From assembly GCA_036500965.1 (NCBI GenBank), contig DASYBC010000036.1:61098-125097 (forward strand): a stretch of DNA of 64,000 nucleotides, read 5' to 3'. A model generated the notes under the pieces. It did no database searches. It was not told the DNA's origin and was given only the letters and a program-made list of their open reading frames with translations. Shown here piece by piece: positions 42,088-51,400 of the stretch. This stretch comes from AP-15 sp036500965. GTDB taxonomy: Bacteria > Pseudomonadota > Alphaproteobacteria > ATCC43930 > CGMCC-115725. Position numbers and translations under genes: made by a program. Each line of letters begins with the position of its first letter. The first letter of the stretch is position 1.

Positions 42088-43223
42088 GCCGTCGCACCGG
42101 CATCGAGCGGTCCGCGCACCATCGATGGAATGTCGAGCGGCAAAAACCCGTAATGGCGCAGCCAGCGCAGATCGGAATCGTAAAACGCGCGCAGATCGGG
42201 GATGCCGTATTTCAGCATCGCCACCCGCTCGATGCCCATGCCGAACGCAAAGCCCTGGTATTGCGCCGGGTCGATGCCGCAATTCCGCAACACGTTCGGG
42301 TGGACCATTCCGCTGCCGAGGATTTCGAGCCAATCGCCGCCGGCCCCGATCTCGAGGCGGCCGCCCTGGCGCGAGCAGCCGATATCAACCTCGGCCGAAG
42401 GCTCGGTGAACGGGAAATAGCTCGGCCGGAAGCGGACCGGCAGATCGCCGAGCCCGAAAAAGGCGCGGCAGAACTCGATCAAGCAGCCTTTGAGATGGCC
42501 CATATGGGTCGCACGGTCGATGACCAGACCCTCGACCTGATGAAACATCGGCGAATGCGTTGCGTCATGGTCGCAGCGGAAGGTGCGCCCGGGCACAATG
42601 ATGCGGATCGGCGGCTGTTGTGCCAGCATCGTGCGGATCTGCACCGGCGAAGTGTGGGTGCGCAGCACCAGCCGGGTGCCGTCGGCGCGCTGCGGCAGGT
42701 AAAAGGTGTCGTGCTCCTGCCGCGCCGGGTGCTCGGGCGGGATGTTGAGTGCGGTGAAGTTATAGAAATCCTCCTCGATGTGCGGGCCTTCGGCGACGAC
42801 AAAGCCCATTTCGCCAAAGATCGCGACAATCTCGTCGATGGTCTGGCTGATCGGGTGGATCCGCCCCTCCCGGGCAAACGGCACGGGCAGGGTCACGTCG
42901 GCCCGCTCGGCGAGGAGGCGCTGCTCGAGGGCGGCGCGGCCGAGCTCGGCTAGGCGGGCATTGAGAGCGGAGGCGAGCGCGTCCTTCCAGCTGTTTAGCT
43001 TTGTACCGGCCCGGCGTTGTGCATCGGGGTCGAAGTCGCCAAGCGCCTTTATGAGCGGGCTCAGCTCCCTCATAAGTTGGGTCAATTCCCCCCGTCTGCC
43101 GAGCCATTTGATACGGAGAGCTTCGATGTCCTCCAGAGAGGCGATCTCGTGAACCCCGCGTATCTGCTCGTCCAATCGGTGCTGCCAATTCTCAAGGGTC
43201 TGATCGAGTTCGCTATCGCTCAT
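42084..43223 (-). CDS. pheS: Phenylalanine-tRNA ligase alpha subunit
   Basis: 379 residues. It carries an N-terminal coiled coil (about 10-100) that binds tRNA-Phe and a class II catalytic core with motif 2 (RIIVPGRTFRCDHDATHSP, about 210-228) and motif 3 (GFAFGMGIERVAMLKYGI, about 328-345). FHQVEGLVID and FPFTEPSAEVD are typical of PheS. It lies downstream of rpmI-rplT, but a strong intrinsic terminator sits 17 nt before its ATG, so expression depends on reading through or relieving that structure. Confidence 0.98.
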   Translation of the reverse strand: MSDSELDQTLENWQHRLDEQIRGVHEIASLEDIEALRIKWLGRRGELTQLMRELSPLIKALGDFDPDAQRRAGTKLNSWKDALASALNARLAELGRAALEQRLLAERADVTLPVPFAREGRIHPISQTIDEIVAIFGEMGFVVAEGPHIEEDFYNFTALNIPPEHPARQEHDTFYLPQRADGTRLVLRTHTSPVQIRTMLAQQPPIRIIVPGRTFRCDHDATHSPMFHQVEGLVIDRATHMGHLKGCLIEFCRAFFGLGDLPVRFRPSYFPFTEPSAEVDIGCSRQGGRLEIGAGGDWLEILGSGMVHPNVLRNCGIDPAQYQGFAFGMGIERVAMLKYGIPDLRAFYDSDLRWLRHYGFLPLDIPSMVRGPLDAGATA

Positions 43224-43240
43224 CGCGTGACATTCCAGAG

Positions 43241-43267
43241 AAAAAAAGGGGCCGATCTACGGCCCCT
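43241..43267 (-). terminator. Intrinsic terminator / candidate attenuator in the pheS leader
   Basis: On the - strand AGGGGCCG and CGGCCCCT form an 8-bp stem around a 5-nt loop (TAGAT), followed by seven T. It ends 17 nt before the pheS start. A second GGCCCC copy about 22 nt upstream of the stem (bases 43294-43288) could pair with the 5' arm as an antiterminator. A small open frame (MTITTSQGP, 43286-43257) ends in the loop. It has no Phe codons, so a pheM-type leader-peptide mechanism is not shown. Confidence 0.8.
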
Positions 43268-43329
43268 GAGAAGTGGTTATCGTCATGCGGGGCCTAGCTT
43301 TCGCGGCCACCCCTAAATCGCTCGTTCGT

Positions 43330-43390
43330 GTCATGCCGGCGAAGGCCGGTACCCACGATTGCCATGGGTCCCGACCTTCGTCGGGATGAC
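43330..43390. repeat. Imperfect 26-bp inverted repeat between rplT and pheS
   Basis: The left arm GTCATGCCGGCGAAGGCCGG continues to ACCCA and is complementary, with about four mismatches, to the right arm TGGGTCCCGACCTTCGTCGG continuing to GATGAC, around a 9-nt centre. Each arm also folds on itself (CCGGC-GAAG-GCCGG; CCCGAC-CTTC-GTCGGG). This is the style of dispersed alphaproteobacterial intergenic repeats. It lies in the 207-nt rplT-pheS spacer, upstream of the terminator. Confidence 0.8.
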
Positions 43391-43430
43391 CCGTGGTATA
43401 GCAGGGGTACGCCCTTCACGTTCCGCCGGC

Positions 43431-43817
43431 TTAAGCGGCGCGCGCCGCCGCGGGCTCCAAGCTCGGCAGCGCGGACCGCGCGGTGGTGACGATCGCGGCG
43501 AATGCTTCGGGCTCGCGGATGGCGATGTCGGACAAGACCTTGCGGTCGAGATCGAGCCCGGCGAGCTTGATCCCATGCATGAACTGCGAATAAGTCAGCC
43601 CGTGCTCGCGCGCCCCGGCGTTGATCCGCTGGATCCACAGCGCGCGAAAATCGCGCTTGCGGTTGCGCCGGTCGCGATAGGCATATTGCAGGGCCTTCTC
43701 GACCTTTTCGATGGCGATGCGATAGGCGGTCGAGCCGCGGCCGCGATAGCCCTTGGCGAGACCGAGAACTTTTTTGTGGCGGGCATGAGCCGTCACCCCG
43801 CGTTTGACGCGTGCCAT
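43431..43817 (-). CDS. rplT: 50S ribosomal protein L20
   Basis: 128 residues, slightly longer than the usual ~118 because of an Ala-rich tail. The conserved N-terminus MARVKRGVTAHARHKKVL, the Arg-rich RDRRNRKRDFRALWIQRINA block and GLTYSQFMHGLKLAG-like C-terminal helix (here FMHGIKLAGLDLDRKVL) are all present. L20 binds 23S rRNA early in 50S assembly. The gene starts 3 nt after rpmI, the classic rpmI-rplT pair. Confidence 0.98.
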   Translation of the reverse strand: MARVKRGVTAHARHKKVLGLAKGYRGRGSTAYRIAIEKVEKALQYAYRDRRNRKRDFRALWIQRINAGAREHGLTYSQFMHGIKLAGLDLDRKVLSDIAIREPEAFAAIVTTARSALPSLEPAAARAA

Positions 43818-43820
43818 CGC

Positions 43821-44024
43821 TCAGCCCCGCAGATAGGGCATATAGGTCAGCACCAGCGTGCTGTCGCCCTTTTCCATCGTCGTCGTGCCGCGCCGCTTGC
43901 GCTTGCCCTGCTTGGGCTTGCTGATCAGCCGATGGCGCTTGTAGGCGTAATTATGCTTGATCTTTCCGGCGCCGGTGCGGCCGAACCGCTTCTTGGCGCC
44001 GCTCTTGGTCTTCAGCTTTGGCAT
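43821..44024 (-). CDS. rpmI: 50S ribosomal protein L35
   Basis: 67 residues, a typical L35: MPKLKTKSGAKKRFGRTGAG, then YAYKRHRLISKPKQGKRKRR, strongly basic throughout. The ATG at 44024 is chosen over an open frame extending upstream because it is the invariant L35 start and is preceded by AGCAGGA at 7 nt. It is the first gene of rpmI-rplT, with a good sigma-70 promoter directly upstream. infC, which often precedes rpmI, is not adjacent here. Confidence 0.97.
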   Translation of the reverse strand: MPKLKTKSGAKKRFGRTGAGKIKHNYAYKRHRLISKPKQGKRKRRGTTTMEKGDSTLVLTYMPYLRG

Positions 44025-44048
44025 TTGATAATCCTGCTCGAACGGCGG

Positions 44049-44077
44049 CTTATAGCCATGCGCCTCAGCGAAAGCAA
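44049..44077 (-). promoter_or_regulatory. Sigma-70-type promoter of rpmI-rplT
   Basis: On the - strand TTGCTT (44077-44072) and TATAAG (44054-44049) are separated by exactly 17 nt. The predicted start of transcription, near 44042, leaves a leader of roughly 18 nt before the rpmI ATG. CTTGCTT matches the CTTG-type -35 common in alphaproteobacteria. Confidence 0.65.
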
Positions 44078-44161
44078 GTCGTGCCGACCCGGTCTCGCCC
44101 AGCACCAGCGGCGGCTGGCGGCCCAGCGGGGCGCGCCGGCATGTTGCGTTGGCGCTTTTGT

Positions 44162-44731
44162 TCAGGCGACCCAGCTGCGCAGCGGGCCAAAATCGAAATG
44201 GGTAAAGGCCTTGCCGGGATACATTCCGGTCCCGCCATAGATAATGGATTTGAGGTCGCGGGCGACCGATTGGTTGTCGATATCCGGAATGTGGATGTCG
44301 AGCGCCATCGCCCTTGTATGCTGTGAATTCAATGCGGCGCCCTCGATATGCGCATTGGTCTGCGGCGACCGATACCCGCTCAGCACGTTGATCAGGTTCT
44401 TGTCGTATTTCCAGTGCAGCACGAACACCAGATCCATCAGCCAGGGATGGATCCATTTCCATTCAGCGAGGCGGTAATCGCGGCAGGTCCACGAAAACCG
44501 CTTGACCGCGGCCATGCTGTAGGCGCCATCCCAAAAATACCGGTCGTTGAAGCGTTCTCCGGTCGGGGTAAAGACGATATTGACCCAGCGATGCGCCGGA
44601 AACGCCTGCTGCGCCCAGGCAGGCGGCGCTAGAGCGGCTAGCGCTGCCCCAGCGGCAGATCCGGTAAACAGCTGACGACGATCGATCAACGGTAGCACGG
44701 CTGTTGTCCCTACCCCAACCCGCACTGACAC
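44162..44731 (-). CDS. Tat-exported DUF882 / peptidase M15-like protein (YcbK family)
   Basis: 189 residues. The N-terminus has a twin-arginine signal (IDRRQLFTG followed by a hydrophobic Ala-rich helix and AWAQQ), so it should be exported folded by Tat. The domain carries the YcbK/DUF882 pattern: VLSGYRSPQTNAHI, then SQHTRAMALDIHIPD (metal-ligand His and Asp) and FTHFDFGPLRSW with a further His. These proteins are related to zinc D-Ala-D-Ala carboxypeptidases and are thought to act on peptidoglycan, although catalysis is not proven for most. The GTG at 44731 is used; another in-frame GTG lies 6 nt downstream. Confidence 0.85.
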   Translation of the reverse strand: MSVRVGVGTTAVLPLIDRRQLFTGSAAGAALAALAPPAWAQQAFPAHRWVNIVFTPTGERFNDRYFWDGAYSMAAVKRFSWTCRDYRLAEWKWIHPWLMDLVFVLHWKYDKNLINVLSGYRSPQTNAHIEGAALNSQHTRAMALDIHIPDIDNQSVARDLKSIIYGGTGMYPGKAFTHFDFGPLRSWVA

Positions 44732-44837
44732 CCCGATATCTGGTTTCTCCGGCGGCGGGCGCCGCAGCGGCGTTCGAGCAGGATTGCTGCTTCAGTTTCA
44801 CGAAACGTTTACGCGCGGGTCGCGCCGGCGGTTGCCA

Positions 44838-46271
44838 TCAGCGGGGGCTGGTCTTGACCAGCAGCAGGGCGACGCGGTTCGGGGTGTCGGCGCCGGCATT
44901 GGCCCGATCGAGCGCGGATTTGAGGGCGCGCAGGTAATCGGCGGCCGGCTCGACCCGCGGGCGGCTACCCAAATCTAACGGGGCCGCGGTCGCGACCGCC
45001 GTGATCAGCTCGGTGCCGAACGGCGCTCCGCCGGCCTGCCAATCCTCGCCATTCGCCGGATTTCCGAACAGGCGCGTCGTCTCGGCGGCGACCAGCGGCG
45101 GCGGCTCGCCGCTGCCCGGCGTCAAATGCAGCACCCGGCCGTCGAGCGCAAAATAGTCGATCCGCAGATTGACCGGATAGGCCGGCGCGCGCACCTCGAT
45201 CTCGATCGGGTTGCCCTCCCGCAGCTGCGCGCCGCCATTGTAGAGGCGGAGCCCGAGGCCACCCTCGGCGGCCAGGCCGGCGAGGCGCATGACGTTGAAT
45301 TCGGCCAGCGAACGGCAGAGCGGCGGCGGCACGACGTCGACCGACAGCTGTGCTTCGCCAGCCGGGAAGAACCGCCCCGCGAGCAGCACCAGCTGGGTTC
45401 GCTCGGCGCGGTTCGCGACAGTCCCGGAGATGACCGCGCCGCCTTGCGCCGAGGCGCTGCCGCGCAGCGCGGCGCAATCGATCCGCGCCAGGGCCTGGTT
45501 GAGCCCGTCGAGCGCGGACCCGGGCGGCGCCGGCGGCGGCGAGACCGCCGGCTTCAAGGGAGTCGGCGACGCTCGCAGCGGCGGTCCCTGCGCGCCGGCC
45601 AGCGCCGGAAATTGTTCGGTGCACGGCAGCGTCGGAAAGGGCCAGCCCGGGCAGCCGATTTTTCCGGGTTTACCGACCGGCGCGGAGGGTGGCGAGGCGG
45701 CAATCGCGACCGCCCCGCGCGCCTCCTTTTCGGCGCCATTCGCAGCTTCGGCGGCCCGCGCGTCGCGCCAGGCGGCAGCCAGCCTTTCCCCATCCGCCTG
45801 CTGAGCCGGGCTCGTCACCTGGAGCAGCAGCTTTTTGAAGTCAGCCGCCAGCGTGCCCCACACCCCCTGACTTTGCGCCGCAAGGCTCGCCCATTTATAG
45901 GCTTCGACAAGATTGCTGGCGAAGTGGTCGCCGCCGGCCGCATAAATCAGCGCCAGCCGGTACTCCGCTTCGGTATTCCCCTGCCCCGCTGCCTTTCGGT
46001 ACCAATAGGCGGCCCGCGTGTAATCCTGCTCCAGGTCGCCGGCGCCAAATTCGTAAAGGTTGCCGAGGCCGAATTCCGCGTCGGGGTCGCCATGATCGGC
46101 GCCGTCCTGCCATTCCGTCATCGCCCGATCGTATTCGCCCTTGTCGTAGGCCCGACGACCGGCCGCGGCATCGGCATCGGCCGGTGAGGAGATCGCAATG
46201 ATCGGCAACAGCGTGGCGAAGCCGCAGCCGATCAGCCAACGGAACCGCCGCGCGCGACGAAAGCGATTCAT
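44838..46271 (-). CDS. Exported Sel1-repeat protein with C-terminal envelope-type domain
   Basis: 477 residues. A basic N-terminus and hydrophobic helix (WLIGCGFATLLPIIAISSPADA) form a signal peptide or anchor. Residues about 38-130 contain Sel1/TPR-like repeats (DAEFGLGNLYEFGAG; TEAEYRLALIYAAGG; EAYKWASLAA). A Pro/Ala-rich linker (about 185-260) leads to a C-terminal domain of about 210 residues with beta-rich character (DVVPPPLCRSLAEFN; LRIDYFALDGRVLHLTPG) that resembles the DUF4384-like modules attached to Sel1 or caspase-like proteins. It is divergent from the two-partner secretion locus, and its C-terminal domain type is often seen beside CHAT/caspase-like genes, so a link to that locus is possible (inference). 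Confidence 0.7.
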   Translation of the reverse strand: MNRFRRARRFRWLIGCGFATLLPIIAISSPADADAAAGRRAYDKGEYDRAMTEWQDGADHGDPDAEFGLGNLYEFGAGDLEQDYTRAAYWYRKAAGQGNTEAEYRLALIYAAGGDHFASNLVEAYKWASLAAQSQGVWGTLAADFKKLLLQVTSPAQQADGERLAAAWRDARAAEAANGAEKEARGAVAIAASPPSAPVGKPGKIGCPGWPFPTLPCTEQFPALAGAQGPPLRASPTPLKPAVSPPPAPPGSALDGLNQALARIDCAALRGSASAQGGAVISGTVANRAERTQLVLLAGRFFPAGEAQLSVDVVPPPLCRSLAEFNVMRLAGLAAEGGLGLRLYNGGAQLREGNPIEIEVRAPAYPVNLRIDYFALDGRVLHLTPGSGEPPPLVAAETTRLFGNPANGEDWQAGGAPFGTELITAVATAAPLDLGSRPRVEPAADYLRALKSALDRANAGADTPNRVALLLVKTSPR

Positions 46272-46567
46272 AATCCCACCATGCGATCGGGACGTCTAAT
46301 AGCAGACCGGCTGAGAGATGTGATCGTTCGCGGCCGGCGCCCGCGTCGCGAATCGACGGTCCCGCCCCTTTTTTGATTCGGGGAAACGAGCCCGCTGGGT
46401 TGACCAAAATTTCCGGCGGGGCGGACTTTTGGTTGAAAAAGGGTCGAGGCTGATCGATCATCAATCCAAGTAGGCAACGTCATTCCAGCAGGGCCGGCCA
46501 TGGATTGGCACAACGGTTCGCAGCTGCGAGGGATCCTGATCGGCGGACGCAGCGAGTCCTCTGACCG
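46272..46567. other. Divergent intergenic region upstream of the two-partner secretion locus
   Basis: 296 nt without a convincing gene. It separates the Sel1-repeat gene (-) from tpsB (+) and is the natural place for both promoters. It is locally more AT-rich than its neighbours, with T-runs and a TTGACC on the + strand near 46404, but I see no convincing -10 partner, operator or hairpin. Confidence 0.5.
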
Positions 46568-48358
46568 ATGACTCGCGGGCGGGTCACGCCGGTGACGGCA
46601 ATCGGCAAAACCGGACGGACATGCGGGCCGTTGCGCCGCGCCGCATTCTCGCTCGCCCTGCTGCTCGCCGCGCCCGGCTTGGCTGCCCCGGCTTTCGCCC
46701 AGGCGGTGGACCTGGCCCCGTTGATTTCGCCGCCATTGCCGGGGGTGGTGCCGGCGCCGCAGCCCAAGATCGTGCCGCGCCCGCCAGCGCCGGCGCCGAC
46801 AGCGGCGGCCCCGATCGCGCCGGGGCCGGCGCTGCACATCGATGCGGTGCGGGTCGAGGGCGTCAGCGTCTACCGCCCGGCCGCGCTCGCTCCGCTCTAC
46901 GCCGGTGTCGTCGGCGCGACCGTGCCAAAGGCGCGGCTCGACGCCGTGGTGCAGAACCTCCAGATCAAATACCGCACCGACGGCTACATTCTGAGCGTCG
47001 TCCGCGGTGAGGTGCAGCGCGTGAATGGGCGCACCGTGCTCGTCCTGCGTGCGGTCGAGGGCTATATCAGCGAGGTCAAGCTCGATGGCGACATCGGCCC
47101 GGCAGGGTCCCTGGCTTACAGATACCTCGAGCACCTGACCTGGCTCCGGCCGCTCAACAACGCCGATCTCGAACGCTACCTGCTGCTGGTGCAGGACATT
47201 CCCGGGGTTTCGGTGCGCGCGGTTCTGCGCCATGTCTCGCCTCTGCCCGGCGCTGTGCAGCTCGTCGCCGAGCTGTCGCGCAAGCCGATCAGCGCTTATT
47301 TCCAATACGACAACCTCGGCTCACAGGTCGCCGGGCCGAACGAGATGCTGGCGAGCGGCGCCACGAATTCGTTCACCAGCTTTGGCGAGCAGCTGCAAGG
47401 GCTGTTCTACGACACGTTCAGCCGCGAGCAGATTTTCGGTCAGGTCAACGCTTCCGCCTTGCTCGGCGGCGAAGGGCTGAAGCTGTGGGGCTATGCCGGC
47501 AGAGGCAATTCGCTGCCGGGTGGGGCGCTGGCACAGGCCGATTTCAATGGCGACTACACGGTCGGCGGCCTAGGCCTGTCGTACCCAGCCGTCCGCAGCC
47601 GGCGGCTCAATCTCGCGGTCGACGGCTCTTTCGACACCTATGATTCGACGATCGACGTCACCTCTAATGCCGCGGCCGCCGAGCTCAACGAGAGCCATCT
47701 GCGGATCTTGCGCGCCGGCGAGACCTTCGATTTTCAAGATTCGGCGGTCGCCGACCTGGCGGCAGCAAACTTGGTGATCCTCAGGGTGAGCCAGGGGCTG
47801 CCCGGTCTCGGCGCCAGCAGCAACAATGCCGCGTTCCCGGCCCGTCCCGGCAACCGCATCGACTTCACCAAGGTCGCCGGCGAGCTTACCCGGGTGCAGA
47901 ACCTGGCGACCTTCGGCCCGGTCGGGACCGCGCTCAAGCTGTCGCTCGCCGGCCAGTACACCGGCGACATCCTGCCGCCCAGCGAGACATTCTTCTTTGG
48001 CGGCGTGCGCTGGGGGCGCGGCTTCTATTACGGCCAGATCACCGGCGACCGGGCTTTGGCGACCACGGTCGAGCTGCAGGCCAATACCGGCTTCACCAAC
48101 GTCCCGATCATCGCGCCAGGCCGTCGCCTCGATGTTCAGTTCTACGGGTTTTACGATTTCGGCCGCGCCTACAACCTGGCCCCCGGCGAATTCGACCAGA
48201 CCCTCGATTCGATCGGCCTCGGGGCGCGCAGCGACGTGACGCCGTGGCTGTTTGTCGAGCTCGCCGGGGTGCATCGCCTGACGACGCAGCCGAACGGCGC
48301 GAATGTGAGCAGGCTCGCCGACTATATGCTATTTTCGCGCGTCGCGATCCACAACTGA
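46568..48358 (+). CDS. TpsB-type outer membrane transporter (FhaC/ShlB family)
   Basis: 596 residues. A signal peptide (SLALLLAAPGLAAPAFAQ) is followed by a Pro-rich linker, two POTRA-like domains (about 90-240; VRVEGVSVYRPAAL and VEGYISEVKLDGDIG) and a 16-strand-type barrel ending in aromatic-flanked strands (YMLFSRVAIHN). The conserved loop-6 motif appears as VRWGRGFYYGQITGDRA (about 480-496), a variant of VRGY. TpsB proteins thread a partner TpsA exoprotein across the outer membrane, and the partner is the next gene, 42 nt downstream. No ATP source is needed. Confidence 0.93.
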   Translation: MTRGRVTPVTAIGKTGRTCGPLRRAAFSLALLLAAPGLAAPAFAQAVDLAPLISPPLPGVVPAPQPKIVPRPPAPAPTAAAPIAPGPALHIDAVRVEGVSVYRPAALAPLYAGVVGATVPKARLDAVVQNLQIKYRTDGYILSVVRGEVQRVNGRTVLVLRAVEGYISEVKLDGDIGPAGSLAYRYLEHLTWLRPLNNADLERYLLLVQDIPGVSVRAVLRHVSPLPGAVQLVAELSRKPISAYFQYDNLGSQVAGPNEMLASGATNSFTSFGEQLQGLFYDTFSREQIFGQVNASALLGGEGLKLWGYAGRGNSLPGGALAQADFNGDYTVGGLGLSYPAVRSRRLNLAVDGSFDTYDSTIDVTSNAAAAELNESHLRILRAGETFDFQDSAVADLAAANLVILRVSQGLPGLGASSNNAAFPARPGNRIDFTKVAGELTRVQNLATFGPVGTALKLSLAGQYTGDILPPSETFFFGGVRWGRGFYYGQITGDRALATTVELQANTGFTNVPIIAPGRRLDVQFYGFYDFGRAYNLAPGEFDQTLDSIGLGARSDVTPWLFVELAGVHRLTTQPNGANVSRLADYMLFSRVAIHN

Positions 48359-48400
48359 CCCGCGGGCGACCGGAGCGTGGGCGCCTGCCCGAGTGAAGGG

Positions 48401-51400
48401 ATGACGACAGAAACAAAGCCGATTGGCGCCGCTCGGGCTCGGGGTCGCGCGGGGGCGAACCGCGGCATCTCTCCGGCCGGGCTCGGGCGCGGAGGATGGC
48501 GGGGTCGGCGCCTCGCCACGGCGGTGCTCGGCGTCGGCGCCGCGTCCGCCGCTTCGTGGTCGGCATCGGCCGTCCCGGCGGCGGCCAATCCGCGCGGCGG
48601 CCAAGTGGTCGCCGGCTCGGCCAGCATTGTCCAGACAAGCCCGGCGCGGCTGGACATCCTCCAGTCGTCAGACCGCGCGGCGATCGACTGGCGGAGCTTC
48701 AATATCGCGCCCTCCGAACAGACCAATTTCCGGCAGCCGGCGGCGAGCTCGGTGGCGCTCAACCGGGTGCAGGCGGGCGATCCGTCGGTCATTGCCGGGA
48801 GGCTCACCGCCAACGGCTCGATCGTCTTGATCAACCCGAGCGGCATCACCTTCAGCAAGGGCGCCCAGGTCAACGTCAACAGCATCGTCGCCACGCCGAC
48901 CGGCATCAGCAACGCGAATTTCATGGCCGGACGGATGCGGTTCGACCAGCCGTCGGCCGATCCGCGCGCCACCGTTATCAACAACGGCACGATCACCGTG
49001 GCGCAGCGCGGGCTGGCGGCGCTGGTGGCCCCGGGGGTGGCGAATTCCGGGGTGGTTCAGGCGAAGCTCGGCCGGGTGGTGCTCGCCGGGGCCAAGACCT
49101 ACACCGTCGATTTCTACGGCGACGGCCTGATCTCGTTCGATGTCGGGCCAAAGGTAACGGCGGCGCCGCTCGGCGCTGATGGTCAGCCGGTCAAGAGCCT
49201 GGTCTCCAACAGCGGGCGGGTCGATGCCTCTGGCGGCACCGTGCTGCTGACCGCCGATGCGGTCGGCGGGATCGTCGGCAACGTCGTCGACGTTCCGGGG
49301 CAAATCACCGCCCGAACCAACGGCACAAGCCGCGGCTTGGTGACCATCGATGCCGGGGTGGACGGCGCCGCCACCCTGTCCGGCACGATCGACGTGTCCG
49401 GATTGAAGCCCGGCCAGGCCGGCGGCTCGGCCAGGGTGACCGGCGGCTCCGTCACTCTGGCGGCCACCGCACGGATCGACGCGCGCGGCAGCCTGGCCGG
49501 CGGCACGGTGTGGATCGGCGGTGGGCCGCATGGCCGGGCTGCTGCTATCCGCAACGCCGCAACGACCGCGGTCGCCAAGGGCGCCATCATCGACGCCAGC
49601 GCCACCGGCCGGGGCAATGGCGGCCAGGTCGCGGTGTGGTCGGACCGGGCGACGCGATTTGCCGGCACGATCCGGGCCCGCGGCGGCCAGCCCGGTGGCG
49701 CGGGCGGCTGGGTCGAGACCTCGGGCAAAGCGACGCTTTCGGTGCTGCCCTCGGCCGAAGTCGATGCCGGGGCGCCAAACGGCACGCCGGGCACCTGGCT
49801 GCTCGACCCGGCCAACCTGACCGTCACCGCAGCCAACAGCAACATCACGCCGCCCGGCGGCTCGGGCGCCATGGTAACCCCGACGGCCAACAACGCCACG
49901 GTCAGCGCCGCAGTGGTCGCCGCGACGTTGAAGGGCGGGACCAGCGTCGATTTGACGACTGTCGGTGCGCCCGGGACGCAGAATGGCGACATCACCATCG
50001 CCGCCGATGGGGCGCTCAGCTGGGCGACGACCGCGGGGCTCACGCTCGACGCCGCCGGCAACATCTCGATCCTGGCGCCGATCACCGCCGCTTCGGCCTT
50101 TATCGGCTTGACCGCGGGCGGCGGCATCTCGCAATCGGCTACCGGCACGATTTCGGCGAGCGTTCTCGACATCACCTCGGTCGGCGCGGTGTCGCTGCCC
50201 TCGGCGAACGCGGTCGGCACCCTGGCCTTTACGGTCAGCGGGGCCGGCAACGATTTTCTTTATCGCAACGACAAGCACGCGCTGGTGCTCGGGTTTGACG
50301 ACGGCACCTCGGACGGCACCGACGGCGGCAATTTGAGCGTCGTCACCACCGGCACCAGCACATCGGGTTTCGATCTGACCATACCCGCTGACGAGACCGT
50401 CTTTTCCACCGGCGGGAATATGACCTTTATGGCCGGCGGTCTCGGCGGCACTTTTAAAAACAGCGGCGCCGTCGTCAGCACCGCTGCCTCACCAGCTAAA
50501 GCCGGGAACATCGTGGCCCTGGCCGATGCGATGTCGCTCGCCGCCGGCACGCTCGACGCCACGACGGCGGGCGCATCGGGGTCGGTCGTGCTGGGGCCTG
50601 CCACCGCAGCCGATTCGGTGGCGCTCGGCGCGGCGGGGTCCGCGGGGGTGCTGGGTCTGCTGCCGGCCGATCTCGCCTCGATCACCGCCGGCGGCTTGCA
50701 GGTCGGCTATCGCGGCATCACGGGCGCGCCGCTGCTGACCGGCAATATCAGCATCCCGACACCTCTCGTCATCGACACGGCCAAGATCGCGAGCCTGCTG
50801 CTGGCGACTGGCGGCGAGGTCGCCGAGGCGCCCAGAGCGACGATCACCGCGACCACGGGCGGGCCGCTGGCGCTCGGGATTATTGCCGGCGGCCCGGTCG
50901 CGCTGGACCAAGCCAATGCCGTCGGGACCGTGGCCGGCTTTGTCGACGGCTCTGCGACCGACAGCTTCCTGTTCCGCGATGACAGCGCAGCATTGACCAT
51001 CGGCGCCGTGCCGCGAATGACGATCGGAGTGGCGTTCGACCCGACGACCGGGGTTCCGTCGTCGGCGACCATGACCGGCGCTGCGACAAACCCGCTTGCC
51101 GGGGTGACGACGGCGGGCGGCAACATCCTCTTGGAGACGACGACGGCGGGCAGCCTGGCGTTGGCCGATCCGGTCGATGCCGGCACCGGCGCCGTCGGCC
51201 TGGCCTCGGCTGGGACCGTGACCCAGGACCCGGCGCCGATCATCGCGTCGTCACTCGGAATCCTGTCGGCCGACCGGGTGTCGCTCGGCGCCTTTGGCGG
51301 CGTCTCGGATTTGAACAAGGTCGGGGTCCTGGCGGGCGAGGTGCTGAACCCCGGCCAAAGCTTTGTCTTCCGCAACGATGCGGCGAGCCTGACGATCGGC

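Noticed and set aside
43257..43286. Leader peptide MTITTSQGP as a Phe-sensing pheM analogue.
   Set aside because: It has no Phe codons and no clear ribosome site; only the terminator itself is supported.
43821..44462. N-terminally extended version of L35.
   Set aside because: The extension overlaps the DUF882 gene and is Arg/Ala-rich; the invariant L35 start at 44024 has a ribosome site and a promoter just upstream.
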